Positions 45,233 to 54,023 of a DNA stretch of 64,000 nt are shown in pieces; the stretch's first letter is position 1, and each line of letters opens with the position of its first letter. Source of the stretch: an uncultured Pelagibacteraceae bacterium (GTDB lineage Bacteria; Pseudomonadota; Alphaproteobacteria; Pelagibacterales; Pelagibacteraceae); contig CACNVG010000003.1 of the NCBI GenBank assembly GCA_902623785.1, positions 1 to 64,000 of the forward strand. Reading direction: 5' to 3'. Under the pieces are notes generated by a model. It made no database searches and was not told the DNA's origin. It was given only the letters and a program-made list of their open reading frames with translations. Position numbers and translations under genes: made by a program.

Positions 45233-46399
45233 ATGAATTTCACAGTCAAAGAATATAAAAATCGTCTTAAAAAAGTTCAATCAGAAATGCAAAAAAAAGG
45301 AATTGAACTTCTTATTTCACAGGATACTGCAAACATAAACTATCTGACAGGATATGATGCTTGGTCTTTTTATTATTCTCAATGTGTAATAGTTCATGTG
45401 AATTCTGATGAGCCCCTATGTTTTGTGAGAGCACAGGATGCTGGTGGAGCTTTTATAACTACCTACCTTAAAAAAGAAAATATTATTATTTATGATGAAA
45501 AATATATTCATACCTGGCCGACTCATCCCTATGATGCGTTAGTTGATTTAATAAAGAAAAAAAAGTGGGATAAAATTAATATAGGAGTAGAAATGGATGC
45601 CCATTATTTCACAGCTTATTGTTACGAAAAGTTAAAAAAGGGATTACCAAATGCAAAAATCTTAGATTCAGAAAGATTAGTTAACTGGGTGAGAGTAGAA
45701 AAATCCATCGCTGAAATTGAATATATGAAAAAGGCAGCAACTATTTCAGAGATGGCTATGAAAACCGCAATGGAAACAATAAGTCCAGATGTAAGACAAT
45801 GTGATGCGGTTGCAGAAATTCAAAGAACTTTATTTAAGGGTACCCCGGAATATGGTGGTGAATATGCAAGTATTGCAACTTTACTTCCTACTGGAAAAGG
45901 AACATCTGCTTCACATTTAACTGCTAGTGATAAAAAATTTGTTAATGGGGAAGCGACAATTATTGAGTTATCAGGTACATATAAAAGGTATCATGCCCCA
46001 ATGGCAAGAACTATAAATTTAGGAAAGCCAGATCAAAAAAAACTTGATGCAATGAAAGCAACTAATGAAGCTTTAGAGGAGGGTATTCACGCTAGTAAAC
46101 CAGGTAATACCGCCAATGATGTTGCAGAAAAATTTTGGAGAGTCTTAGATAAGTATGGAATTAAAAAAGAGTCCCGAACAGGTTACTCTATAGGTGTTGG
46201 GTATCCACCAGATTGGGGCGAACATACTTTAAATATCTACAAAGGAGACATGACTGAATTAAAACCTAATATCTGTTATCATATGATTGCTGTTATGCAA
46301 TTTGGTGATTGGGGAGTTGAGTCATCGGAGTCTATAAGGATAACTGAGAGTGGAAACGAACTTTTATGCAATTTTTCAAGAGATTTACACGTAAAATAA
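45233..46399 (+). CDS. Ectoine hydrolase DoeA/EutD-like (M24 fold)
   Basis: This 388-residue protein of the creatinase/aminopeptidase P fold resembles DoeA, which opens the ectoine ring to N-acetyl-diaminobutyrate. Shared features are the N-terminus (EYKNRLKKVQSEMQKKGIEL), INYLTGYDAWSFYYSQC, LLPTGKGTSASHLT, YKRYHAPMARTI and YPPDWGEHTL. The usual M24 metal-binding aspartates are replaced (IIELSG and MARTI instead of D..D), as in creatinase-like hydrolases, arguing against a metallo-aminopeptidase. It forms a pair with the EutA-like gene. No DoeB/EutE-type deacetylase of the classical operon is adjacent. Confidence 0.82.
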   Translation: MNFTVKEYKNRLKKVQSEMQKKGIELLISQDTANINYLTGYDAWSFYYSQCVIVHVNSDEPLCFVRAQDAGGAFITTYLKKENIIIYDEKYIHTWPTHPYDALVDLIKKKKWDKINIGVEMDAHYFTAYCYEKLKKGLPNAKILDSERLVNWVRVEKSIAEIEYMKKAATISEMAMKTAMETISPDVRQCDAVAEIQRTLFKGTPEYGGEYASIATLLPTGKGTSASHLTASDKKFVNGEATIIELSGTYKRYHAPMARTINLGKPDQKKLDAMKATNEALEEGIHASKPGNTANDVAEKFWRVLDKYGIKKESRTGYSIGVGYPPDWGEHTLNIYKGDMTELKPNICYHMIAVMQFGDWGVESSESIRITESGNELLCNFSRDLHVK

Positions 46400-46441
46400 G
46401 CCCTTGAAAAAAAACTCTACAAATGTTTTAAACTTTACTTT

Positions 46442-47530
46442 ATGCCAAATAACTTAGATTTCGTTAAATTCGACAAAGTTGACAAAAGTTACGATGGAAA
46501 AGTACTTGTTGTTAAAGATTTAAACTTAGATATTGCCGAAGGCGAGTTCATAACTATGTTAGGGCCATCTGGTTCAGGCAAGACAACTTGTTTGATGATG
46601 TTAGCTGGTTTTGAAACTCCTACAAATGGAGAAATTTATTTAGATAAAAATCCAATTTCAAATATACCTCCCCACAAAAGAGGAATAGGAATGGTATTTC
46701 AAAACTATGCATTATTTCCACACATGACAGTGTATGAAAATCTTGCTTTCCCTTTAAGAGTAAGAAAATTTCAAAAAGACGAAATAGATAAAAAAGTTGA
46801 TAAAGCTCTTTCAATGGTATCTCTGACTGGTTTTGAAAACAGAATGCCAGGGCAATTATCTGGTGGTCAACAACAAAGGGTAGCAGTTGCAAGATCCTTA
46901 GTGTTTGATCCTCAATTAGTTTTAATGGACGAACCGCTTGGAGCTTTAGATAAAAATTTAAGAGAGAGTATGCAGTATGAAATTAAACATATTCATGAAA
47001 GTATTGGAGTTACGGTAGTCTACGTAACACATGACCAAAGTGAAGCTTTGACTATGTCAAATAGGATAGCAGTGTTCAATGATGGAAAAGTTCAACAATT
47101 ATCTTCGCCAGATAAACTGTACGAGGAACCTGTAAACTCTTTTGTAGCTGAATTCATTGGAGAGAACAATACTTTTGCAGGTCAAGTAACAAATATGTCG
47201 AAAGATCAGTGTAAAGTAAAATTGAGCGATGGCTCAGAAATAATTGCTAACCCAGTATCTGTAACATCTAATGGTGATAAGACAACAGTATCGTTAAGGC
47301 CTGAAAGAGCTTTAATAAACACAAAAGAGAAAATGGACAACAATTTCAAAGGAAAGATTGAAGAAGTTATTTATCATGGAGATCATACTAGAGTAAGACT
47401 TGATTTACTCGGAAACAAAGAATTTATATTAAAAGTTCCAAACAGCTCGGCTAATATGGACATTAAGATGGGAAATCAAATAAATGTTAGCTGGAATAGT
47501 CATGATGCTAGAGCATTAGATCCAAAATAA
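46442..47530 (+). CDS. potA: ABC transporter ATPase, spermidine/putrescine type
   Basis: This 362-residue ATPase has Walker A GPSGSGKTT, Q-loop MVFQNYALFPHMTVYENL, the signature LSGGQQQRVAVARSL, Walker B LVLMDEPLGALDK and the switch histidine in VYVTHDQSEAL. A C-terminal TOBE-like domain (about residues 285-355) is typical of PotA/opine-type importers. The binding protein and two permeases follow. A weak -35/-10-like pair (TTGAAA, 17 bp, TTTAAA at 46404-46432) lies just upstream. Confidence 0.93.
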   Translation: MPNNLDFVKFDKVDKSYDGKVLVVKDLNLDIAEGEFITMLGPSGSGKTTCLMMLAGFETPTNGEIYLDKNPISNIPPHKRGIGMVFQNYALFPHMTVYENLAFPLRVRKFQKDEIDKKVDKALSMVSLTGFENRMPGQLSGGQQQRVAVARSLVFDPQLVLMDEPLGALDKNLRESMQYEIKHIHESIGVTVVYVTHDQSEALTMSNRIAVFNDGKVQQLSSPDKLYEEPVNSFVAEFIGENNTFAGQVTNMSKDQCKVKLSDGSEIIANPVSVTSNGDKTTVSLRPERALINTKEKMDNNFKGKIEEVIYHGDHTRVRLDLLGNKEFILKVPNSSANMDIKMGNQINVSWNSHDARALDPK

Positions 47531-47546
47531 ACCTCAGGTTTAATTT
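47528..47546 (+). terminator. Weak hairpin at the potA stop codon
   Basis: TAAACC-TCA-GGTTTA forms a 6 bp stem that begins with the potA stop codon and is followed by ATTTT. It may attenuate transcription between potA and potD, but it is small and AT-rich. Confidence 0.35.
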
Positions 47547-47591
47547 TCAATTATTTAACTCAATAAAGCCCTATTTTAGCTAAATGTCAGG

Positions 47592-47620
47592 TTGACTCTG
47601 ACTTATTATCTTGCTGTAAT
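47592..47620 (+). promoter_or_regulatory. Sigma-70 promoter of the binding-protein gene potD
   Basis: TTGACT (47592-47597), a 17 bp spacer and TGTAAT (47615-47620) form a good promoter about 33 bp before the potD ATG. The transcript would start near 47627 and include the strong ribosome site GGAGG. The binding protein can thus be made at higher level than the ATPase. GTCAG/CTGAC flank the -35 as a short inverted repeat. Confidence 0.68.
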
Positions 47621-47652
47621 TAGACTTTATAAAACGTTTAAACGGAGGAATA

Positions 47653-48768
47653 ATGAAAAAACTAAGTAAACTATTACTTGTTCTATCTTTTGCACTTTCT
47701 ATAACTTCATCAGCATTTGCAGTAACTGCTGTTTCTTGGGGTGGAGCTTATACAGAGTCACAAAAGTTAGGATACGGTGATCCAACTGCTAAGAAGCTTG
47801 GAATAGAGATCAACTGGGTCGACTATTCTGGTGGATTATCAGAAATTAAAGCACAAAAAGAGGCTGGCAAAATTACGTGGGATATAATCGACGTTTTTGC
47901 TATGGACACTATCACGGGATGTGACGAAGGTTTATTTGTTGAATTTGATTTCGACAAAGACTTTCCACCAGCACCTGATGGAACAAAAGCGAGTAAAGAC
48001 TTCTTTGCTCCTATGCCAAGTAAATGTGCTGTAGGAAACATTCTATACTCTTGGAACTACGCTTATAACACTAAAAATGTTAAAGGTACTCCAAAGACTA
48101 TAAAAGATTTCTTTGACACTGCAAAATTCCCTGGAAAAAGAGCTATCTACAAAAGCGCTCTAACGAACTTAGAGATTGCTTTAGCTGCAGATGGTATCAA
48201 GCCAGGAAAAGGTGGAAAGAAAATCTACAAAGCTCTTAACACAGAAAAAGGTGTAAACAGAGCGATGAACAAGATCAAAGCATTATGCACAGACCCTAAC
48301 GGCGGATGTGTATTTTGGTCAGCAGGTGCTCAACCACCAGAACTATTAGTATCTGGAGAAGTTGTTATGGCAACTGGTTGGAACGGAAGATTCTTCAATG
48401 CTGAAATAGCTGAAGGTGCTCCAATCAAACAAGTTTGGGATGGCCAAGGTCTTGACTACGAATACTTTGTTCTAGTTAAAGGTGGACCAAACGAAGCTGA
48501 TGCTAAAAAAGCTCTAGCAATGATGACAAGTACTGAAATGTTAGCAGGAAGTGCTAAGTACATTGCATACGCTCCATGGAGAAAATCTTCTCTTAAAGTT
48601 ATGGCAGCAGGAGAGCCGTGGTACAAAGATGGTAAAACAAACATGGTACCACAAATGCCAACTGCACCAGCTAACACAAAAAATTACTTCCTAGTAGATC
48701 CATTATTCTGGGCTGATAACGGCACAGAGCTTGGTGAAAAATGGGAAGCTATGAAAGCTGGTCTATAA
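47653..48768 (+). CDS. potD: Polyamine-type ABC transporter substrate-binding protein
   Basis: This 371-residue exported protein of the type II (PotD/SBP_bac_8) fold has a clear signal peptide (residues 1-23, ending SSAFA). Recognisable segments are VTAVSWGGAYTESQK, the WDIIDVFAMD region, FFDTAKFPGKRAIYK, GEVVMATGWNGRF and YFLVDPLFWADNG. Relatives bind polyamines, and published physiological work links a SAR11 PotABCD system to uptake of several polyamines; the ligand of this copy is inferred. Codon use is less AT-extreme than in neighbours, fitting high expression. It has its own promoter and a terminator hairpin after it. Confidence 0.9.
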   Translation: MKKLSKLLLVLSFALSITSSAFAVTAVSWGGAYTESQKLGYGDPTAKKLGIEINWVDYSGGLSEIKAQKEAGKITWDIIDVFAMDTITGCDEGLFVEFDFDKDFPPAPDGTKASKDFFAPMPSKCAVGNILYSWNYAYNTKNVKGTPKTIKDFFDTAKFPGKRAIYKSALTNLEIALAADGIKPGKGGKKIYKALNTEKGVNRAMNKIKALCTDPNGGCVFWSAGAQPPELLVSGEVVMATGWNGRFFNAEIAEGAPIKQVWDGQGLDYEYFVLVKGGPNEADAKKALAMMTSTEMLAGSAKYIAYAPWRKSSLKVMAAGEPWYKDGKTNMVPQMPTAPANTKNYFLVDPLFWADNGTELGEKWEAMKAGL

Positions 48769-48804
48769 TTTTAAGTTTTAAAGACTAAAATTATATATTA
48801 TATT

Positions 48805-48833
48805 AAGGGCGGTTATTTATAGCCGCCCTTTTT
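48805..48833 (+). terminator. Strong hairpin between potD and potB
   Basis: AAGGGCGG (48805-48812) pairs with CCGCCCTT (48823-48830), extended inward by two pairs around ATTTAT, and is followed by TTT. It ends a few bases before the potB start codon at 48838. It would terminate most potD transcripts and, in read-through RNA, could hide the potB start. Confidence 0.85.
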
Positions 48834-48837
48834 ATTT

Positions 48838-50091
48838 ATGAGCAGTGAAGAACAAAAAATTTTAACAACTGACGGGATACCTCTTGAGGTAAGCCTTAAA
48901 AAAGCCGAAAGAAAAAATAAGATTAAAGCTTTTTTACTTGTTGCACCCTTACTTTTATTTCTACTAATCACTTACGTATTTCCAATAGGCGATATGCTTA
49001 TGAGAAGTGTTGATGATAAAATGGTTACCAAAATGCTTCCTAAAACTTTCAAAGCAATGGAACAATGGGATGGAAAAGAGCTACCCCCCGAAGAAGTTTT
49101 TGAAGCATTTTATTTTGATTATAAATTATTAGTTGAAGAAAAAACTTTCGGAAAGCTGTCAACTCAACTGAACTATACAAAAAATGGATTTAAAACCATT
49201 CTTAAAAAACTTCAGAGAAAAATGAAAAAATTTGAAGAAGGGAATTACAAAGAACAAATTATGGCTGTTCACCCGAGATGGGAGAATGTTGAATATTGGA
49301 GAGCTATAAAAAGAAGAGCACCAGCATATACAAGTCAAAAATATTTAAAAGGTATCGATATGTATAAAAATGAAGATGGTGAAATCGTGAATGTTCCAGA
49401 GGATAGACAAATTCATAGAGTGCTGTGGTTAAGAACTTTAGAAATTGCTTTTTTTGTAACACTTCTATGTTTTTTGATGGCATACCCAATTGCTCACTTA
49501 TTAGCAACGTTACCAATGAAGTACAGTAACCTTTTAATGATATGTGTGCTGCTTCCATTTTGGACTTCGTTATTAGTTAGAACTGCAAGTTGGATGATAC
49601 TCCTGCAACAGCAAGGAGTTGTTAATGATTTCTTTGTTTTCATAGGACTAGTCCCAGACGATGCAAGACCTGAAATGATGTTTAATAAAACCGGAACTTA
49701 TGTTGCAATGACACAAATATTATTACCTTTTATGGTTTTACCTTTATATAGTGTGATGAAAACTATATCTCCAAGTTTAATGCGAGCAGGTAAGTCTCTT
49801 GGAGGAACACCATTTGTAGCTTTCTGGAAAGTATATTTTCCTTTAACAATACCCGGTATCGGAGCAGGTTGTTTACTTGTCTTTATATTAGCGATTGGAT
49901 ACTACATAACACCTGCACTAGTTGGTGGCGCTTCAGGTACTTTAATCAGTAACCAGATAGCCTTTCATATGAAAAGCACCTTAGACTGGAGCTTTGCATC
50001 TGCAATGGGCTTAATGCTTTTAGCAGGAGTTCTAGCGATCTATTGGGTTTATAACAAATTAGTAGGTATAGATAACATTAAGTTAGGATAA
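48838..50091 (+). CDS. potB: ABC permease, PotB-like, with large extracytoplasmic insert
   Basis: This 417-residue inner-membrane permease is about 130 residues longer than typical PotB. TM1 is at about residues 31-51 (AFLLVAPLLLFLLITYVFPI), then a hydrophilic insert of roughly 150 residues (about 52-198), then the remaining five helices. The EAA loop is in KVYFPLTIPGIGAG near residue 340. The long insert faces the periplasm and could contact the binding protein; similar long permeases exist in alphaproteobacteria. It overlaps nothing and is 6 bp from potC. Confidence 0.9.
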   Translation: MSSEEQKILTTDGIPLEVSLKKAERKNKIKAFLLVAPLLLFLLITYVFPIGDMLMRSVDDKMVTKMLPKTFKAMEQWDGKELPPEEVFEAFYFDYKLLVEEKTFGKLSTQLNYTKNGFKTILKKLQRKMKKFEEGNYKEQIMAVHPRWENVEYWRAIKRRAPAYTSQKYLKGIDMYKNEDGEIVNVPEDRQIHRVLWLRTLEIAFFVTLLCFLMAYPIAHLLATLPMKYSNLLMICVLLPFWTSLLVRTASWMILLQQQGVVNDFFVFIGLVPDDARPEMMFNKTGTYVAMTQILLPFMVLPLYSVMKTISPSLMRAGKSLGGTPFVAFWKVYFPLTIPGIGAGCLLVFILAIGYYITPALVGGASGTLISNQIAFHMKSTLDWSFASAMGLMLLAGVLAIYWVYNKLVGIDNIKLG

Positions 50092-50097
50092 ATAAAC

Positions 50098-50952
50098 ATG
50101 GCTTTACCCAAATATACAGAACCACATTATAGAATTTGGCATTACATTTACCTTTTTATTTGTACCTGCGTATTCTTTTTTTTAATTGCACCTTTATTTG
50201 TTATTTTTCCTTTATCATTTAACGCAGAAGAGTTTTTGAGTTTCTCAGATGGTATGAAAAGACTTGATCCAGATGCCTTTTCTTTGAGATGGTATAAGGA
50301 CATGATTTATGGAACAAAAAATCCATGGGGTCTTGCAGCAAAAAATAGTTTTATAATTGCAATATTTGCTACTTTAGGATCGGTTCTTCTTGGAACTGTA
50401 GCGGCACTTGGATTAAGTAGCAGACATATGCCTTATAAAGGATTAATTATGGCTACTTTAATTTCACCAATGATAGTGCCATTAATCATTTCTGGTGTTG
50501 CAATATTTTTCTTTATGGCAAAAGCAGGACTTGCTGCTACACATACTGGAATTGTATTAGCACACATAATTTTAGGAACACCTTTCGTAGTAATTACTGT
50601 AACAGCAACTTTATCAGGCTTTGACCACAGTGTTACTCGAGCTGCATCAAGCTTAGGCAGTGATCCAGTAAATACATTTATGAAAATTACACTTCCATTA
50701 ATTCTGCCAGGAGTAATATCTGGAGGCTTGTTTGCTTTCGTTACATCTTTCGACGAAGTCGTTGTGGTTTTATTCTTAGCTGGACTAGAAAATACAACAA
50801 TTCCAATTCAAATGTGGACGGGACTTAGAGAACAATTAAGCCCAACAATATTAGCTGTTGCGACATGTTTAATAATTTTATCTACGTTAATTCTTGTTAC
50901 AGCTGAGCTATTAAGACGAAGATCTGAAAGGCTCAGAGGAATAAATAGATAA
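50098..50952 (+). CDS. potC: ABC permease, PotC-like
   Basis: This 284-residue permease has six helices: first at about residues 18-42 (YLFICTCVFFFLIAPLFVIF), the others from about 80 onward. The EAA loop is in MKITLPLILPGVISGG near residue 200. It pairs with potB to form the membrane channel of the importer. The hydroxyacyl-CoA dehydrogenase gene begins 3 bp after its stop, so a catabolic enzyme shares the transcript. Confidence 0.92.
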   Translation: MALPKYTEPHYRIWHYIYLFICTCVFFFLIAPLFVIFPLSFNAEEFLSFSDGMKRLDPDAFSLRWYKDMIYGTKNPWGLAAKNSFIIAIFATLGSVLLGTVAALGLSSRHMPYKGLIMATLISPMIVPLIISGVAIFFFMAKAGLAATHTGIVLAHIILGTPFVVITVTATLSGFDHSVTRAASSLGSDPVNTFMKITLPLILPGVISGGLFAFVTSFDEVVVVLFLAGLENTTIPIQMWTGLREQLSPTILAVATCLIILSTLILVTAELLRRRSERLRGINR

Positions 50953-50955
50953 AAA

Positions 50956-53178
50956 ATGGAAATCAAGAAAGTTGTTGTAATAGGCTCTGGAACTATGGGT
51001 AGTGGAATCGCTGCTCATTTATGTAATGCGAATGTACCAGTTACTTTATTGGATCTTACGACTGACATAAGCACCAACGCAAGAGAGCGAATTCATAAAT
51101 CGAGACCGCCATTATTAATTGATAAATCAAAAATTAATAATATCAAAGTTGGCAATATTAACGATGATTTTAATGTTGTAAAAGAGGCAGACTGGATAGT
51201 CGAAGCTGTGGTTGAAAGAATAGACATTAAACATCAAATTTATAAAAAAATCTTTGATAATAGAAAAGATGGAGCGATTGTTTCATCTAACACTTCCTCA
51301 ATTCCAATCAAAATTCTATCCGAAAATATGACTGATGATCAAAAAAAAGATTTTTGTATAACACACTTTTTCAATCCAGTTAGATATATGGGTTTGTTAG
51401 AGATAGTAAAAAATGAGAATAATGATTTAAAAAAAATTAATTCCTTGAAAGTCTTTTGTGAAAGTGAACTTGGTAAAGGAGCAATTGTTTGTAACGATAC
51501 GCCAGGCTTCCTCGGTAATAGAGTAGGGGTTTATGCAATGCAAGTTGCTATGACCGAAGCATTCAAAATGAATTTGACTATTGAAGAGGCTGATGCAGTT
51601 TTTGGAAGGCCTATGGGAATACCTAAAACTGGAGTGTTTGGTTTGTATGATCTAATTGGCATTGATTTGATGGCAGATGTTTTAAAAAGTTTTGTAAAAG
51701 AACTTCCAGAAAAGGATAAATTTCAGGCAGTTGCTAAAGAGATACCACTCGTAAAAAAATTAATCGAATCTGGATATACTGGAAGAAAAGGTAAGGGTGG
51801 CTTCTATCGAATGAAAAAATTAGAAAACCAAAAAATTTTGGAGGCAATTAACCTTAAAACTGGAGAATATTCTGAGTCTAAAAAAATTGATCTCAAAATT
51901 GATACTGTAGACCTTAACACTATCATTAACAGGAAAGATAAGTATGGAGAATATGCTTGGTCAGTAATTTCTCAAATCATCAAATATGCATCATCTTTAG
52001 TTCCAGGTATAACTAACAAATTCAATGACATTGATGAAGCTATGAGATTAGGATTTAACTGGGCTATGGGACCCTTTGAAATGCTTAAATCAATTGGTGT
52101 AAAAAATTTTTTTAACCGTGTTGATGAATTTAAGGGAAACAAATTTTTAGAGGAACTTTCAGTGAAAAAAGATGAAAACTTTTATGGTGAAAGACAAATT
52201 TACACTGAAATAGAAACTCTTGGCAAAGTGAAGCCCAAAGCTTTAAGTTTGGATAAAAACAAGTCAGCGGAGATTTATAGGTTTAAGGATTTTAACATTG
52301 TAGAGTTTACCACTAAAGCATGTGCACTAGATTATGACTCTATGGACAGTTTAAAAAAAGCAACAGATAAACCTTTGATTATTATAAATGAAAGTATGCA
52401 ATTTTCTGCTGGTGTTAATTTATCGTATACAATGAACTTTGCTGAAAAAGGAGATTTCAAATCTATAGAAAAATTTATTAAATATTTTCAAGATACTTGT
52501 AAACAACTTAAGTATTCAAAATTTCCTGTGGTCTCAGCACCTTCTGGGCTTACGTTAGGCGGTGGATTTGAAGTAATGGTTCAAAGCAATTTCGTAACAT
52601 CACATACAAATATAGTAGTAGGTTTAGTCGAAACAATGGTTGGTCTCGTGCCTGCTGGTGGGGGATGTAAAGAGATGTTGTGGAGATGGGCTCAAGACGA
52701 AAAATCAAAAAAAGATATTGATTACGCACCTCTTAAAGTTTTTGAAATCATAGGTTATGGCAAAACTGCATCTTCTCCAGTTGAAGCCGAGCCTCTAAAA
52801 TATTTGTTACCCACTGATAAGAAAATTATGAATAGAAATAGTTTATTTTCAGAGGCAAAAAAAGTTATAGAAGAAAATATAAATTTTAAACCAAATACTG
52901 ACTGTACTTTTAAATTATCAGGAAAATCAGTAAAGGAAAAAATGTTTAAGGTTTTAGAAAATCTTTATAATGATAAAATTATTTTTGATCATGGCATGAC
53001 AGTCGGAAAAGAACTTGCAAATGTTTTAAGTGGTGGTGATACAAATTCAGAAAAAATACTGTCTGAGGACGATATTTACAAATTAGAATTAGATTCTTTT
53101 ATGAGATTAATCGAAAACAAAAAAACTCAAGATAGAATTAAACATACACTATCTACTGGTAAACCATTAATTAATTAG
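50956..53178 (+). CDS. 3-hydroxyacyl-CoA dehydrogenase / enoyl-CoA hydratase fusion, FadN-type domain order
   Basis: This 740-residue bifunctional beta-oxidation enzyme has domains in reverse order to E. coli FadB. The N-terminal NAD Rossmann fold (VVVIGSGTMGSGIAAHL) and the HAD catalytic region (THFFNPVRYMGL, His137) come first. The C-terminal crotonase domain has FSAGVNL for the oxyanion hole and both catalytic glutamates: Glu539 in GGGFE and Glu559 in GLVETMVG, 20 apart as in known hydratases. The order matches Bacillus FadN. It sits 3 bp behind potC and probably handles a short- or medium-chain acyl-CoA. Confidence 0.9.
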   Translation: MEIKKVVVIGSGTMGSGIAAHLCNANVPVTLLDLTTDISTNARERIHKSRPPLLIDKSKINNIKVGNINDDFNVVKEADWIVEAVVERIDIKHQIYKKIFDNRKDGAIVSSNTSSIPIKILSENMTDDQKKDFCITHFFNPVRYMGLLEIVKNENNDLKKINSLKVFCESELGKGAIVCNDTPGFLGNRVGVYAMQVAMTEAFKMNLTIEEADAVFGRPMGIPKTGVFGLYDLIGIDLMADVLKSFVKELPEKDKFQAVAKEIPLVKKLIESGYTGRKGKGGFYRMKKLENQKILEAINLKTGEYSESKKIDLKIDTVDLNTIINRKDKYGEYAWSVISQIIKYASSLVPGITNKFNDIDEAMRLGFNWAMGPFEMLKSIGVKNFFNRVDEFKGNKFLEELSVKKDENFYGERQIYTEIETLGKVKPKALSLDKNKSAEIYRFKDFNIVEFTTKACALDYDSMDSLKKATDKPLIIINESMQFSAGVNLSYTMNFAEKGDFKSIEKFIKYFQDTCKQLKYSKFPVVSAPSGLTLGGGFEVMVQSNFVTSHTNIVVGLVETMVGLVPAGGGCKEMLWRWAQDEKSKKDIDYAPLKVFEIIGYGKTASSPVEAEPLKYLLPTDKKIMNRNSLFSEAKKVIEENINFKPNTDCTFKLSGKSVKEKMFKVLENLYNDKIIFDHGMTVGKELANVLSGGDTNSEKILSEDDIYKLELDSFMRLIENKKTQDRIKHTLSTGKPLIN

Positions 53179-53827
53179 ATGTTTCTGAAAGTAATTTTAG
53201 AGAATTAATAAAATCAGGCCTTAATACATATTCAGAATTATTTCCAGTTTTGATCTTTGAAAGAGCTGCAAATCCATGGGTTACTTTTCCAAGAGGAGTG
53301 TACTCACCTTCAAATAACGGCGCATCTGAAAGTAGTATAAAAAATTCACTATCTTCCATGTCCCCATTCTTACTTTTCGCAAATCCAACAGAACCTTTTT
53401 TAAAATCAAAGGGGTTTCCCTTTTCTGGTTTGATTAAACCATAATTTGATTTACCACTTCCAAGCAGCGCATAATTTAAGTTATTTCTTTTTCCAAACTC
53501 TAAATCACCAGCTTGAACAAGAAATCCCTCAACGACTCTATAAAATGCGGCATCATCATATTCTTTATTGGAAACTAAAGTTTTGAACCTTTTTACAGCG
53601 TTTGGTGAAACCTCAGGCATAAGTTCAATTACAACATTCCCACAATTAATATTCATTATTAAAATATTTTCAGGGTATTTAAAAATAAGCTTTTCCAAAT
53701 TTACTTTTTTTACAAAAAAGCATTTATTTTTTATTAAAAAAAGAGAGGAAAATGAAAAAAAAGCTAATGATATTAGAAAAATTAATAAAATTTTTTCGGA
53801 TTTAGATTGTTTTATTTTTACTAACAT
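53171..53827 (-). CDS. Cyclophilin-type peptidyl-prolyl cis-trans isomerase, exported or membrane-anchored
   Basis: This 218-residue protein has an N-terminal hydrophobic helix (about residues 13-32, LLIFLISLAFFSFSSLFLI) acting as signal or anchor. A cyclophilin domain from about residue 55 follows: GNVVIELMPEVSPNAVKRF, DDAAFYRVVEGFLVQAGDLEFG, GSVGFAKSKNGDMEDSEFFI and TPLGKVTHGFAAL. It lacks the usual arginine/phenylalanine pair FHRVI; FYRVV is present, with the arginine kept. It probably assists folding of envelope proteins. It is convergent with the fad gene (8 bp overlap). Confidence 0.9.
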   Translation of the reverse strand: MLVKIKQSKSEKILLIFLISLAFFSFSSLFLIKNKCFFVKKVNLEKLIFKYPENILIMNINCGNVVIELMPEVSPNAVKRFKTLVSNKEYDDAAFYRVVEGFLVQAGDLEFGKRNNLNYALLGSGKSNYGLIKPEKGNPFDFKKGSVGFAKSKNGDMEDSEFFILLSDAPLFEGEYTPLGKVTHGFAALSKIKTGNNSEYVLRPDFINSLKLLSETSN

Positions 53828-54023
53828 GGATGGGCAATTTAATAGTATTAATTTTTTTTGCTATTGTGACATTTTTATCACTAAAAAAGTTAAAATATAC
53901 AGTATTTTTCTCATTTACAACTTGTGGTCATCAGTTCAAAATCATAAAAATTATACATTTTCTGATTTTACTGGTATAGACACCCTTGTAATTAATTAAT
54001 TAATAACAAAGAAAGAGCATAAC
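53828..54023. other. Intergenic region upstream of the outer-membrane barrel gene
   Basis: This 196 bp gap lies between divergent cyclophilin and barrel genes. It is AT-rich with a TAATTAATTAATTAATAA run directly before the AGAAAGAG ribosome site of the barrel gene. A long leader or strong control region is likely for an abundant envelope protein, but I could not assign a promoter with confidence, and the short reading frames inside it do not look coding. Confidence 0.45.

Noticed and set aside
45233-46399. Xaa-Pro aminopeptidase as the identity of the M24-fold protein
   Set aside because: The aspartates that bind the metal pair in aminopeptidase P are replaced (IIELSG, MARTI), and whole-length similarity to DoeA-type hydrolases is better.
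47586-47602. GTCAG...CTGAC inverted repeat considered as an operator
   Set aside because: Only 5 bp per arm and it simply overlaps the -35 element; such repeats are frequent by chance. It is mentioned only within the promoter entry.
47531-47652. Possible riboswitch upstream of the potD-like gene
   Set aside because: The predicted leader after the promoter is about 26 bases, too short for a known aptamer, and no conserved glycine, SAM or guanidine motif was seen.
53568-53999. 143-codon plus-strand frame across the cyclophilin start and the following gap
   Set aside because: Over half is antisense to cyclophilin, the rest is phenylalanine/isoleucine-rich AT-run translation, and it has no ribosome site before it.
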